The notes: a model not told the origin generated them from the sequence alone. Positions 44,366 through 53,508 are shown, counted from the stretch's first letter. The stretch: 64,000 nucleotides of DNA from Duganella flavida (GCF_009857445.1 NZ_WWCN01000017.1:1-64000); one strand, 5' to 3'. A program made the numbers and translations.

Positions 44366-44845
44366 CACCGCCACGTCGCGCTCGCGCGGCAGCAGCAGGA
44401 ACGGCGGCGCATCGAGCGGCAGGTTGTTCTGCGCGCGCGTCACGCCCAGCGCCTGCGCCAGCCGCCCGGGGCCGGAGCACAACAAGCGCAACTCGTCCAG
44501 CCCGCGCCGCTCGCGCATCAGCGCCAGCGCGGCCGGATCGGACAGCGGTTCCAGCGCCCGGATCAACACGCCAGCGCCGTGACCCACCTCGCGGCAGACG
44601 AAATTCAGACACCAGTGCAGCCCGTGCGAACGGTACACATAACTGCGCCCCGGCGGTCCGAACATCGAAAAATTGCGCTCGGTCAGGCCGATGTAGCAAT
44701 GCGAGGCCGGTTCGCTGGCATCGTAAGCCTCCACCTCGACGATGCGCCCCCCCACGCCGCCCACCAGCAGCTTCACGCCGATCAATTGCTGCGCCACCTG
44801 CGGCGCGGGCGCGCTAAAATCAATTCCTGCCAGATCCATAACCAT
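44267..44845 (-). CDS. 3-methyladenine DNA glycosylase (AAG/MPG family)
   Basis: A 192-residue base-excision enzyme: IVEVEAYDASEPASHCYIG (catalytic Glu), RSYVYRSHGLHWCLNFVC, GAGVLIRALEPL and CSGPGRLAQALGVTR. It removes alkylated purines. The start may be 44845 (MVMDLAG) or 44839 (MDLAG). AAGAGG sits only 2 bases before the first and 8 before the second, so 44839 may be the real one. Its last 99 bases overlap the convergent chemoreceptor gene. Confidence 0.92.
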   Translation of the reverse strand: MVMDLAGIDFSAPAPQVAQQLIGVKLLVGGVGGRIVEVEAYDASEPASHCYIGLTERNFSMFGPPGRSYVYRSHGLHWCLNFVCREVGHGAGVLIRALEPLSDPAALALMRERRGLDELRLLCSGPGRLAQALGVTRAQNNLPLDAPPFLLLPRERDVAVLAGPRIGISKAVELPWRFVEGGSRFLSKPHRA

Positions 44846-45006
44846 GTCCTCTTGTAATCGCTCAAATCGTAACAAATCACTATCGATTCCCGGCAATAAG
44901 CGAGAAAATATGGTGCACTGCGCAGAAAATCGCCACAAATTCGCGCAATCGTCCCCCAGATGCGGCGATAATCGAGGGTACGATTGCCTTTACCCACGAA
45001 TTCACA

Positions 45007-45873
45007 ATGACGACAGTTGCTGCCCCAGCCTTGCCAACCGAAAACGCGGTGGAAGACGCTTTGATGCGCTCCATCCGGATTCCGCCTCGGCCCAGCCTGC
45101 TCGTCGACCTGCAGCGCGAACTGGCCAAGGGCGATCCGTCGCCGCGCCTGATCGCCCGCATCATCGCCAATGACGTCGGCATGTCCGGCGCGCTGCTGAA
45201 GCTGGCCAACTCGCCGTTCTTCGGCGCCGCGCGCAAGGCCAAGTCGGTCGAGCAAGCCATCAACTTCCTCGGCATCAACCAGTGCGCTGCCCTGCTGACC
45301 GGTTTGCTGGCGCGCCAGGCGATCGAGGGCAAGGAAGCCGACCTTAACGCCTTCTGGGAAGTGTCGGCGCGCCGTGCCCAAGCGCTGGTGTTCACCTCGC
45401 GCAAGCTGCGCATCGCCCCGCCCGACATCGCCCATACCTTCGGCCTGTTCTGCGACATCGGCGTGCCGCTGCTGATGAACCGCTTCGACGACTACGCCGA
45501 CACCTACGACCAGGCTTGCCACGACGCCGACCATATTTTCACCGCCATCGAAGACCAGCGCTACAGCACCAACCACGCCGCCATCGGCTGCCTGCTGGCG
45601 CGTAACTGGGGCTTGTCGCCGGACGTCTCGTGGGCCATCCTGCTGCATCACGATTACAGCGTGCTGGACGACCCGTCGACCGACGACGCCATCCGCTCGC
45701 TGGTGGCGCTGTCCTTGCTGGCCGAAAAAGGCATCCAGCGCCTGCATGGCCGCAGCACCTCCTATGAATGGGAAAAAGGCGGCGACGCCGCCTGCCGCCA
45801 CCTCGGCCTGACCGAGGATGAAACCGAAGACCTGCTCGAAGAGCTGAACGAAACCTTCCACACCGAACGATAA
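45007..45873 (+). CDS. HDOD-domain protein
   Basis: A 288-residue HDOD protein (PPRPSLLVDLQRELAKGDPS, IIANDVGMSGALLKLANSPFFG, AINFLGINQCAALLTGLLAR, GLFCDIGVPLLMNRF). HDOD proteins relate to HD phosphohydrolases but usually lack the metal His-Asp and act in signalling. It probably works in a two-component or c-di-GMP context; no partner is nearby. Five bases separate it from the DUF2863 gene. Confidence 0.9.
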   Translation: MTTVAAPALPTENAVEDALMRSIRIPPRPSLLVDLQRELAKGDPSPRLIARIIANDVGMSGALLKLANSPFFGAARKAKSVEQAINFLGINQCAALLTGLLARQAIEGKEADLNAFWEVSARRAQALVFTSRKLRIAPPDIAHTFGLFCDIGVPLLMNRFDDYADTYDQACHDADHIFTAIEDQRYSTNHAAIGCLLARNWGLSPDVSWAILLHHDYSVLDDPSTDDAIRSLVALSLLAEKGIQRLHGRSTSYEWEKGGDAACRHLGLTEDETEDLLEELNETFHTER

Positions 45874-45878
45874 GAAGC

Positions 45879-47066
45879 ATGCCGAAAAATAAGCGCCCTG
45901 TCCCGCGCAAATCCGCCAACTCCCCTGAACTCAAAGACGAGCAGAACACCCACGAGCTGTTCACGCTCGCGCTGGAACTGGCCGACGAATCGGCCGGCGC
46001 CGACATTGTTGCCGCCAGCACCCGCGACGAACTGAAGCAAAAGCACGTCGACTTCCAGCGCCTGCTGCGCCGCCTGCTGGCGCAGGGCAAGGACGAGGTG
46101 CTGTACGGCGCCGTCGAACTGGCGCGCGAGGAATCCGTCGAAGGCTACCGCTACCTGCGCAGCGCCATCGAAGAAGGCGCGGCCAACCTGCTGCTGCGCC
46201 GCGAAGACGCGCCTGAAATGGAAATCGACGCCTTCGCGATCCCCGTCTTTGTACGCAGCCAGGGCGGCCTCGACCCGGCCTTTGATTTCCAGGACGGCGA
46301 AGCCTACGAGGCGCTGCTGGCCAGCTTCACCGACGCCGGGCTGGAAAGCACCAAGGCCAAGGTAGTGCTGGTGAGCCACGCTTACGACGCCGGCGAAGTC
46401 GAACGCATCAGCTATGGCCAGTTGCACGCCATGCTGCGCGAAGCGGCGCACTCGCTGACCGAGAAAAAAATCGCCGCTGCACCAGCGTTGGAGCGCAGCA
46501 TGAAGCACGGCTGGTCGGCCACCGCCTTCGGCCCGGAAGACAGTGCCGTCGAGCTGCGCTACCTGCTCGGCTTCGCGCTGAAACGTGCCGACGACGCGTT
46601 CTACCAAGTGCCGGCCAGCGAAAAAGCTGCCGACGCCTATTTCGCCAAGCGCTCAGATGCCTATCAAAAGTGGACCGAGCAATACGCACCGCTGGTAGCG
46701 CGCTGCCTCGGCCGCGCACGTGGCGCTGATCCGGCACTGAGCTTGAACTTCCAGTATCAGGATTTGTTCTTCGGCGCCCGCGCCCAGGCCCAGTCCGAAT
46801 ACGACATGCTGCACCTGCTGTCCGAGCTGAACCAAGCCTTGGCCGGCCACGACCCGGCGCAAGTGCAAGCGGTGATCGCGCCGTCCGAGGACGACGACGA
46901 ACCGGTGCTGCTGGTCGAGCTGTCGCTGGGCGGCAATGTGCTGGCCGCAGCCGGCAAGCCGCACGATCCCGCAGCCGACCTCGGCCTCGCGCTGGAAGAC
47001 CTGGCCGACGCCCTCGCCAGCATCGGCCTGACCGATATTTCCGTTTCGGAAGATCCCTTGGCCTGA
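45879..47066 (+). CDS. DUF2863-family protein
   Basis: A 395-residue protein without signal peptide or membrane segment. The N-terminus is Lys/Pro-rich, followed by helical LFTLALELADESAGAD. The body (AIPVFVRSQGG, SLNFQYQDLFFGARAQAQSEYDMLHLL) and length match what I recall of DUF2863, a family largely limited to betaproteobacteria. Function unknown. It follows the HDOD gene by 5 bp. Confidence 0.65.
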   Translation: MPKNKRPVPRKSANSPELKDEQNTHELFTLALELADESAGADIVAASTRDELKQKHVDFQRLLRRLLAQGKDEVLYGAVELAREESVEGYRYLRSAIEEGAANLLLRREDAPEMEIDAFAIPVFVRSQGGLDPAFDFQDGEAYEALLASFTDAGLESTKAKVVLVSHAYDAGEVERISYGQLHAMLREAAHSLTEKKIAAAPALERSMKHGWSATAFGPEDSAVELRYLLGFALKRADDAFYQVPASEKAADAYFAKRSDAYQKWTEQYAPLVARCLGRARGADPALSLNFQYQDLFFGARAQAQSEYDMLHLLSELNQALAGHDPAQVQAVIAPSEDDDEPVLLVELSLGGNVLAAAGKPHDPAADLGLALEDLADALASIGLTDISVSEDPLA

Positions 47067-47080
47067 AAGCGATTTCCTGT

Positions 47081-47109
47081 TTGACAGTCCCGCGCGAGCC
47101 GAGGATACT
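47081..47109 (+). promoter_or_regulatory. Sigma70-type promoter for the TPR lipoprotein gene
   Basis: TTGACA (47081-47086), 17-bp spacer, GATACT (47104-47109). A GCGGGA/TCCCGC hairpin (47119-47136) would form at the start of the leader, about 50 bp before the ATG at 47186. Confidence 0.6.
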
Positions 47110-47185
47110 TTCCTGAACGCGGGACGCAGATCCCGCCGCCTGGTGCGGTGCAGGCCTTGTGCTCCGCAGCAAAGGGAGACACGTC

Positions 47186-48385
47186 ATGACATCATGGGCC
47201 CGCGTTATTGGCACGGCGCTGTGCGCCGCTGCATTCCTGTGCGGCTGCGCCAGCCAACCGGTTGCCGTCCAGGCGCCGCAGCAGCAGCTATTCCACGACC
47301 AGCTATTCAAGCCGTCCGGTGCGCCGATCGACACCAGCCGCGTGTTCGCCCTCACTCCGGCCATGCGCGACTACCTGCACAAGGAAATCGGCAATGCCTC
47401 CCCAGGCAAGGATGTGCGCCGTATGCTGTTCGACGCCCTGTACCGGCGCGACCAGCTACAGCTTGAATACGATTCCGCCGTTACCCGCAACGCCGCCCAG
47501 ACCTTCGATGCGCGCGCCGGCAACTGCCTGTCGCTGGCCATCATGACCGCCGCGCTGGCGCAAGAACTCAAGATGCCGGTGCAATTCCAGCAAGTCGAGG
47601 TCGATGAAGTGTGGAGCCGCTCCGGCAATCTCTACTTCGCCAGCAACCACGTCAACCTGATGCTGGGCCGGCCGCGCAGCGACCGCAACCCCTACGCCAC
47701 CTACAGCATGGACAGCGCCACCTCGCTGACCGTGGACTTCATTCCGCTGCCGCCCAAGGCCCGCGAAAACGCCCGCCCGCTGACCGAGACCACCATCGTC
47801 GCCATGTACCTCAATAACCGCGCCGCCGAACTGCTGGCGGTGGGCCAGGTCGACGATGCCTACTGGGCCGCGCGCAAGGCGGCCGAAGTCGATCCGCTAT
47901 TCCTCAACGCCTACAACACGCTGGGCGTGATCTACCAGCACCACGGCAACCAGGACGCCGCCGAACAGGCGCTGCGCTACGCCCACTCGCAGGCGCCCGA
48001 CAACACCATCTTCCTGGCCAATCTGGCGCAGACGCTGGAAGCCGTGAACCAGCTGGACGAAGCGGCCGTGCTGCGCGCCCGGCTGGCGCAGCTGGAGCCC
48101 TACCCGCCGTTCTACTTCTTCAAGCAAGGGCAGGAGGCCATGCAGCTGGGCGACTACACGCGCGCCCGCAAGCTGTTCGAGCGCGAACTGGACCGGGTGC
48201 CCGACTATCATGAATTCCACTTCTGGCTGGCCATCGCCAACTACCAGCTGGGCAATATCCGCACCGCTGAAACCCACATGGCCGAAGCCATGAAAAACAG
48301 CACCACGCGCGGCGACCACGACCTCTACGCCGGCAAGCTCGACCGCATTCGTGCTTATGAGGCCCAGCTGCGCATAAAACAGTAA
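47186..48385 (+). CDS. Lipoprotein with transglutaminase-like and TPR domains
   Basis: A 399-residue probable lipoprotein (signal MTSWARVIGTALCAAAFLCGC, lipidated Cys near residue 21). The N-terminal half has a transglutaminase-like core: Cys in DARAGNCLSLAIMTAALAQE and His in FASNHVNLMLG. The C-terminal half has about four TPR units (AYWAARKAAEVDPLFLNAYN, AEQALRYAHSQAPDNTIFL, ARKLFERELDRVPDYHEF). It may be an envelope protein with peptidase-like fold; activity unknown. The start is chosen at AAGGGAG + ATG. It has its own TTGACA promoter. Confidence 0.82.
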   Translation: MTSWARVIGTALCAAAFLCGCASQPVAVQAPQQQLFHDQLFKPSGAPIDTSRVFALTPAMRDYLHKEIGNASPGKDVRRMLFDALYRRDQLQLEYDSAVTRNAAQTFDARAGNCLSLAIMTAALAQELKMPVQFQQVEVDEVWSRSGNLYFASNHVNLMLGRPRSDRNPYATYSMDSATSLTVDFIPLPPKARENARPLTETTIVAMYLNNRAAELLAVGQVDDAYWAARKAAEVDPLFLNAYNTLGVIYQHHGNQDAAEQALRYAHSQAPDNTIFLANLAQTLEAVNQLDEAAVLRARLAQLEPYPPFYFFKQGQEAMQLGDYTRARKLFERELDRVPDYHEFHFWLAIANYQLGNIRTAETHMAEAMKNSTTRGDHDLYAGKLDRIRAYEAQLRIKQ

Positions 48386-48392
48386 CAATCCG

Positions 48393-48499
48393 GTGGTATG
48401 CTGAAACTAGCTGAAGCTTGACACGTAGTTGCGGACACGCAACAATTGCAAGTAAATTAAGCTACCTCAGTTTAGCGACATTCGCTAGCTGCATACCAC
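48393..48499 (+). promoter_or_regulatory. Promoter region of the BACON-type lipoprotein gene with inverted repeats
   Basis: TTGACA (48418-48423), 17 bp, AACAAT (48441-48446). The spacer holds GTTGCG-N4-CGCAAC (48428-48443), a likely repressor site. A 9-bp pair GTGGTATGC (48393-48401) / GCATACCAC (48491-48499) brackets the promoter and leader. Confidence 0.5.
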
Positions 48500-48511
48500 A
48501 AGGATTCCGTC

Positions 48512-51115
48512 ATGCTGAGACTCAGGCCCGCCTACGCCGCCGTCCCCCTCATTATTGCTGCACTGTTGACTGGCTGCGGCGGCGGCGGCGGCGGTAGCAC
48601 CGGCGGCGGCAGCACCGCCCCGGCCGCCAGTCCCGCCCTCAGCTTCACGCCCGCCAGCGTCACCGCCAGCGCCGTTGCTGGTACCTCGCTGACCGTCAAC
48701 GTGATCGCCGCCGTGGCCCGTCCATCCGACTTCAGTGGCGCCACCGTATTTGCCAGCGTGACCGACGCCAACAATACCATTCTCCCCAGCTCCACCGTGG
48801 TGCGCGACAGCGACAGCCAGTACCATGCCGTGCTGCTGACCTCGCCGTCACTGGCGGCCGGCAGCTATACCGGCAGTTTCAACGTGCGCCTGTGCAAGGA
48901 CAGCGCCTGTACCAGCCAGTTCCCAGGCTCGCCGGTGGCGCTGCCGTACAACCTCACCGTGATCCCAGCCGGCAGCGCCACCTTCAGCGCCGTGCCGGCC
49001 ATGTCGCTGGACGCCAGCGCCCAGCCCGGCATTACCGCCCCGGCGGCCGTCAACGTGGCCATCTCCGCCACCGGCCGCAGCTGGACCGCCAGCAACGGCG
49101 GCGCCAGCTGGCTCAAACTCAGCGCCGCCAGCGGCACCGGCGACAGCAGCCTGAGCATCAGCTACGACGCCAGCGGCCTGGCCCAGGGCACGTACAGCAC
49201 CAAGCTCACCGTCAACTCCAACGACAGCCTGGTCGTGACGCTGCCGGTGAAGCTGACCGTGCTGCCGCCGGGCCTGGTCCTGGGCAGCAACAGCATCACC
49301 ATCAATGCCATCAACGGCGCCGCCATCCCGCCCCAGATCGTCAGCCTGGATACCGACAACAAGATCAGCGCCGGCTGGACCGCCAGCAGCGACACCGCCT
49401 GGCTGTCGGTCTCGCCGACCAGCGGCGCCACCCCGGCCACTACCGTGCTGACGGTTGACCCGACCATCGGCACGCTGGCCAGCGGCAGCTACACCGGCAA
49501 CATCACCATCACGCCGGCCGGCCTGACCACGCGCAAACTGCCGGTCACGCTCAACCTGAGCAAAGCCACGCTGGCGACCTCGCCGTCCACCATTACCCTG
49601 GGCGGTACCTACGGCCGCGATTTCACCATCGGCCAGACGCTGGCGTTGAGCCTGAACACTGGCACGCTCAGCTGGCCGTGGAGCCTGGGCACCGTGCCGA
49701 GCTGGGCCACGGTGACCGCCACCGCCGGCACCATCAACGCGGCCGGCACCAGCATCGCCGTCAAGGCCAAGCCAGCCAATGCCAGTACCGGCACCAGCTC
49801 GGCGCTGTTGTCGGCCACCGCCGCCGTCAACGGCGACGCTGTGATGACCTCGGTGCTGCTGGCGCTGAACAAGGACCAGCACAAGCTGCTGCCGGCCGAG
49901 ACCGCCGTTGCCTTCGTCAGCACGCCGGGCTGGAGCCGCCTGACCCGCACCATCAGCGTGGCCGACAACTACGACAGCTTCGGCGGCATGAGCGCCAGCA
50001 GCGACCAGTCGTGGCTGGTGGTAGGCGTCAGCGCCGACAAGCTGGTCCTGACCGCCGACCCGAGCCAGCTGCTAAGCGATACCTTGAGCACCGCCACCAT
50101 CACCATCACCGCCACCGACCCGGACGCCACCGCGCCGGAAGTGATCCGCGTGGCGCTGTGGAAAGGCGCGGCCGCGCCGTCGGCCGCCAGCACCGCCGCC
50201 CTGCGCTACACCAACGTCACCACCGACCCGGCGCGGCCGTACGCCTACCTGCACAACGGCGGCGCCGTGATCGACGTCTACAATGTGTACACCGGCCTCA
50301 AGGAAAGCAGCATCACCGGCTTCTCGGCCCACCTGGGCGACATGGCGGTTACCCCCAACGGCGACACCTTGTACGTAGTCGATATCGACAACGCGCGCCT
50401 GACCGCCGTCAAGCTCAGCACCCGCACCATCAGCCAGCAACTGCCGCTGGCCAGCCCCGGCACCAAGGCCACGCGCCTTAAACTGATCCGTCCGAACGGC
50501 GTGGAAATGCTGTTGTTGAGCGACGGCCAGCTGTTCCTGACCTCCAGCCTGGCGCGCATCGGCACGCTGCCGCTGAGCACCGGCGGCGCGCTGTCGGCCA
50601 GCAGCAACGGCAAGCGCATCGTGCAGCAAGACGAGGGCAACACCACCGTCACCCACACCAGCGCCACCGTCGACTATGCGGCGATGGGCGGCGGCACCCT
50701 GTTTGCCGCCAAGCTGGCGCCGGCCAGCCACACCAGCCCCGGCACCCAGGGCGCGGACGTGTGGCTCAGCGCCGACGGCACGCGCGTCTACAGCGCGGCC
50801 GCCTCGCCGAAATCGTGCGTGATCATGAACGGCGCCGACCTGGCCATCCTCGGCTACATGGTCATCGGCGACGCTGCGCCGAACAACATCGAAGTGGCGC
50901 TCGACGGCCGCATCTTCTGCGGCGGCGCCGCGCGTGCCGGCAGCAGCGACATCTATATGTACGACAGCACCGGCGCCAAGGTGCTGCAGCAGTACAAGCT
51001 GAGCACCACCGGCAAGCAGCTGCTGCCGCGCCAGATGGCCGTATCGGGCGATGGCTGGGTGGTGGTTGCCATCACCGACGACGGCGTGGTGACCTTCCTG
51101 CCGATCGGGCCGTAA
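48512..51115 (+). CDS. Large lipoprotein with Ig-like/BACON repeats and a C-terminal propeller-like region
   Basis: An 867-residue lipoprotein: signal LIIAALLTGCGGGGGGSTGG with lipidated Cys, then about five beta-sandwich repeats. Typical repeat phrases are WTASNGGASWLKLSAASGTG and WTASSDTAWLSVSPTSGATP (BACON-like), ending in ..SGSYTGNITITPAG.. strands. The last 300 residues (YVVDIDNARLTAVKLSTRTI, VWLSADGTRVYSAAASPK) look like YVTN-type beta-propeller blades. Probably a surface-exposed binding protein. AAGGA precedes the ATG. Confidence 0.8.
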   Translation: MLRLRPAYAAVPLIIAALLTGCGGGGGGSTGGGSTAPAASPALSFTPASVTASAVAGTSLTVNVIAAVARPSDFSGATVFASVTDANNTILPSSTVVRDSDSQYHAVLLTSPSLAAGSYTGSFNVRLCKDSACTSQFPGSPVALPYNLTVIPAGSATFSAVPAMSLDASAQPGITAPAAVNVAISATGRSWTASNGGASWLKLSAASGTGDSSLSISYDASGLAQGTYSTKLTVNSNDSLVVTLPVKLTVLPPGLVLGSNSITINAINGAAIPPQIVSLDTDNKISAGWTASSDTAWLSVSPTSGATPATTVLTVDPTIGTLASGSYTGNITITPAGLTTRKLPVTLNLSKATLATSPSTITLGGTYGRDFTIGQTLALSLNTGTLSWPWSLGTVPSWATVTATAGTINAAGTSIAVKAKPANASTGTSSALLSATAAVNGDAVMTSVLLALNKDQHKLLPAETAVAFVSTPGWSRLTRTISVADNYDSFGGMSASSDQSWLVVGVSADKLVLTADPSQLLSDTLSTATITITATDPDATAPEVIRVALWKGAAAPSAASTAALRYTNVTTDPARPYAYLHNGGAVIDVYNVYTGLKESSITGFSAHLGDMAVTPNGDTLYVVDIDNARLTAVKLSTRTISQQLPLASPGTKATRLKLIRPNGVEMLLLSDGQLFLTSSLARIGTLPLSTGGALSASSNGKRIVQQDEGNTTVTHTSATVDYAAMGGGTLFAAKLAPASHTSPGTQGADVWLSADGTRVYSAAASPKSCVIMNGADLAILGYMVIGDAAPNNIEVALDGRIFCGGAARAGSSDIYMYDSTGAKVLQQYKLSTTGKQLLPRQMAVSGDGWVVVAITDDGVVTFLPIGP

Positions 51116-51127
51116 GGTCTTGCGAGG

Positions 51128-51505
51128 CTAGTAGCCGGTGTTGCGGCCCGCAATCACCGGCAAATCGTCATCCGTGGTCAGGGCCCAGATCAGACGGGCG
51201 ATGGTTTCCGAGGCCACCACCGTGTGGTGATTGCCTTGCGCCATCAGCTTCTCGCGGATCTCGCGCCGCACGGCAGGAATGCCGGTCAGGTCGAACAAGA
51301 TATCGACGCCGTTGCCCAGAGCGACAATCTCATCCAGCGAAGTGAGATTCAGGCCGGCGTCCACCGCCTGCTGGCGGCCCGGCGTGTCGCCGGTTTCGGC
51401 CACGCCGACCAATTCCACGCCAGCCCCGCTGCGGGCCAGCATATTGCGCAAAAAAGCAGATCCGATACGGCCCAGTCCAATGATGGCGATTTTTTGAGTT
51501 TCCAC
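51128..51505 (-). CDS. Short NAD(P)-binding oxidoreductase-like protein
   Basis: A 125-residue Rossmann domain only (KIAIIGLGRIGSAFLRNML, VAETGDTPGR, DILFDLTGIPAVRREI), resembling the N-terminal part of homoserine dehydrogenase or dihydrodipicolinate reductase. No catalytic domain follows, so it may be a stand-alone nucleotide binder or a shortened remnant. It ends 12 bp from the convergent lipoprotein stop. Confidence 0.7.
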   Translation of the reverse strand: METQKIAIIGLGRIGSAFLRNMLARSGAGVELVGVAETGDTPGRQQAVDAGLNLTSLDEIVALGNGVDILFDLTGIPAVRREIREKLMAQGNHHTVVASETIARLIWALTTDDDLPVIAGRNTGY

Positions 51506-51576
51506 TTGTCCCCCGTTTTAGCTACACTGCGATCGAAAACCTAGCATCCCACGAACCCTTCTCCAAGGCAACCGGC

Positions 51577-52266
51577 ATGGCCCGTAATCCCCTGCTTGAC
51601 CACATTTTCTGGCACGCGCTGGACGGCGCCCACCGCCGCTGGTCCGACGGCACCGATGCCATCCGCCGCTACACCCAAGGCTTCTCGCCCATCATCGCCT
51701 TTGCCGATCCGGCGCAACCGGACTTTGCCGCACTGGCGCCGTGGTGCACGGCCGGCGAACACTTTTATTGTGATAGCTGGACCGGGACCGCGCCGCCGGG
51801 CTGGCGCGTGGAAGTCGAGAGCACCATGTTCCGCATGGTATGGGAGGGCGCGTTGCCGGCCACCGATCCGGCGCCAGAGGCGGTGCCGCTGCGTGCCGAG
51901 CACGCAGAGCAAGCGCTGGAGCTGGCGACCTTGTGCAAACCGGGTCCATTCGGCATCCGCACCATTGAGCTAGGCGACTACTTCGGCTACTTCGACGGCG
52001 AGAGATTAATGGCGATGGCCGGCGAACGCCTGCGCGCGCCGGGCCTGTGCGAAATCAGCGGCGTCTGCACCCACCCGGACTACCAGGGCTGCGGGCTGGC
52101 GAAAAAGCTGATCACCAAATTACTGCTGCGCCACGCCGCGCGCGGCGAACAGTCCTTCCTGCACGTCATGCACAACAACCCCGCCCACCAGCTCTACCTC
52201 AACATGGGTTTCCAGGACTACCTCGAATCCACCGTCCGCGTGATTAGCTACCGAGCACCCGCTTGA
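51577..52266 (+). CDS. GNAT-family N-acetyltransferase (FR47-like)
   Basis: A 229-residue GNAT protein. The acetyl-CoA site is in ISGVCTHPDYQGCGLAKKLI, with the C-terminal NNPAHQLYLNMGF. The N-terminal 90 residues form a separate partial domain. Substrate unknown. The 3' end overlaps the convergent glycosylase gene by 23 bases. Confidence 0.85.
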   Translation: MARNPLLDHIFWHALDGAHRRWSDGTDAIRRYTQGFSPIIAFADPAQPDFAALAPWCTAGEHFYCDSWTGTAPPGWRVEVESTMFRMVWEGALPATDPAPEAVPLRAEHAEQALELATLCKPGPFGIRTIELGDYFGYFDGERLMAMAGERLRAPGLCEISGVCTHPDYQGCGLAKKLITKLLLRHAARGEQSFLHVMHNNPAHQLYLNMGFQDYLESTVRVISYRAPA

Positions 52267-52750
52267 GCGACGCCCAGCAGCACAGCTTTTCTGCGTAAGG
52301 CCGGGTATGGGCTGGACTGCTCGACGGCAGTTCAAACAGTTGATAGCGCACCGCATGTTCGCCCAGCACTTTCACGCCCAGCTTGGCGGCGGTGCCGCCA
52401 TTGAAGGCCAGCGCGACGATGGAAGGATAGCGCGCCAGCAGGCCAAGCAAGTCGTTGTCGTCGCGCTCGCGAATGGCGCTGTCGAGGCTGCCGGGGCGGT
52501 GGGCTTCGGCCACCACATCCCACAGGCCGACGCCATGCGCCATCAGGGTTTCCAGCCGCGCTGCGTAGTCGAGCTCGACCAGGCTTGTGCCGGTCACTTC
52601 CGACATCAAACGCCAGAATTGATTCTGCCGGTTGGCATAGTATTGTTGGACGGCCAGCGATTTTTCGCCAGGCAGGCTGCCCAGCACCAGCAGGCGGGTG
52701 CGCTGGTCCACCACGGGGTCAAAACAGCGCTTGCGCAATTGTTCAGTCAT
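52244..52750 (-). CDS. DNA-deoxyinosine glycosylase (UDG superfamily)
   Basis: A 168-residue uracil-DNA-glycosylase-fold enzyme. Motif 1 region: LVLGSLPGEKSLAVQQYYAN, then RQNQFW. Motif 2 region: ELPSSSPAHTRPY. These match the hypoxanthine-DNA glycosylase group, which removes deaminated adenine. The ATG at 52750 (MTEQLRKR) is chosen over a longer frame without a ribosome site. Confidence 0.85.
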   Translation of the reverse strand: MTEQLRKRCFDPVVDQRTRLLVLGSLPGEKSLAVQQYYANRQNQFWRLMSEVTGTSLVELDYAARLETLMAHGVGLWDVVAEAHRPGSLDSAIRERDDNDLLGLLARYPSIVALAFNGGTAAKLGVKVLGEHAVRYQLFELPSSSPAHTRPYAEKLCCWASLKRVLGS

Positions 52751-52810
52751 GCCACATTGTAGGTGTAGAATCGGCTGGCAGTCGATACCAATAATTCCAA
52801 GGAGACCACC

Positions 52811-53248
52811 ATGCCGGACAACCGCACCATCGACACCCTGCTGGCCCAGTACAGCGAAAGCCATCTCAACCCGACCAATGAAGTGATCCACTTCATTTGC
52901 GTGCCGGTGATCGTGTTCACCCTGCTAGGCCTGCTATGGGCCGTGCATCCGCTGGTGGCGCTGGCCTTTACCGTGGCCGCGATGGTGTACTACTTCAAGC
53001 TGTCCAAGCCGTTCGCGCTGGGGATGCTGTTAATGGCAAGCGCAATGCTAGCCATCCTGGCGGCGCTGCCGCCACAGGCCGTACTGCCACTATCGGTAAC
53101 GGTGTTTGTGCTGGCGTGGATCGGCCAATTCATCGGCCACAAGATTGAAGGCAAGAAGCCATCTTTCTTCGACGACCTGCGTTTCCTGCTGATCGGACCG
53201 CTGTTCGTGCTGGGCTTCCTGTACCGCCGCCTGCACTGGGCCTACTAA
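52811..53248 (+). CDS. Mpo1-like DUF962 membrane protein
   Basis: A 145-residue membrane protein with about four helices. The His motif HLNPTNEVIHFICVP, IGQFIGHKIEGKKPSFFDDL and RFLLIGPLFVLGF match DUF962/Mpo1, a family of Fe-dependent 2-hydroxy fatty acid dioxygenases in yeast. AAGGAGA precedes the ATG. Its stop directly abuts the stop of the convergent small protein. Confidence 0.9.
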   Translation: MPDNRTIDTLLAQYSESHLNPTNEVIHFICVPVIVFTLLGLLWAVHPLVALAFTVAAMVYYFKLSKPFALGMLLMASAMLAILAALPPQAVLPLSVTVFVLAWIGQFIGHKIEGKKPSFFDDLRFLLIGPLFVLGFLYRRLHWAY

Positions 53249-53386
53249 TTAACGAAACCAGGCGTGGGCGAACAGCGCCTGCGCCGCGCCCTGCATCTCA
53301 TCGTCGGCCAGCAGCAGCACCAAAGCGGTGCTCAGGGCTACATAGCCCAGCAGCGAGACGACTTTGATTTGCAGCGCGGTATTCAT
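53249..53386 (-). CDS. Small single-span membrane protein
   Basis: A 45-residue protein with one hydrophobic stretch (VVSLLGYVALSTALVLLLAD) followed by an acidic DDEMQGA turn. The ATG at 53386 is preceded by a strong GGGAGAG site at correct spacing, which is the main reason to accept it; the frame upstream of it is unlikely to be coding. TATAGT lies about 50 bp upstream. No known family recognised. It may be a regulatory or stress-type small membrane protein. Confidence 0.6.
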   Translation of the reverse strand: MNTALQIKVVSLLGYVALSTALVLLLADDEMQGAAQALFAHAWFR

Positions 53387-53493
53387 GACGCTCTCCCGAT
53401 GAGAATGAGAACAAGAAGCAGTGTTTTCACTATACGTGTTCTGGCGGTCCACACTGCTGAATTTACAAGCTAGATACAACTTATTCAACAAGC

Positions 53494-53508
53494 TGTTGCG
53501 TCGCAACA
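53494..53508. promoter_or_regulatory. Operator-like palindrome
   Basis: TGTTGCG-T-CGCAACA lies in the 171-bp gap between the divergent small membrane protein and the EamA transporter. The same hexamer pair GTTGCG/CGCAAC, with a 4-bp centre, occurs at 48428-48443. Confidence 0.45.

Noticed and set aside
51128..51505. Calling the short Rossmann protein a pseudogene of a full dehydrogenase
   Set aside because: It has a clean start and stop, and no remnant of a catalytic domain is visible in the flanking sequence, so a stand-alone domain is equally likely.
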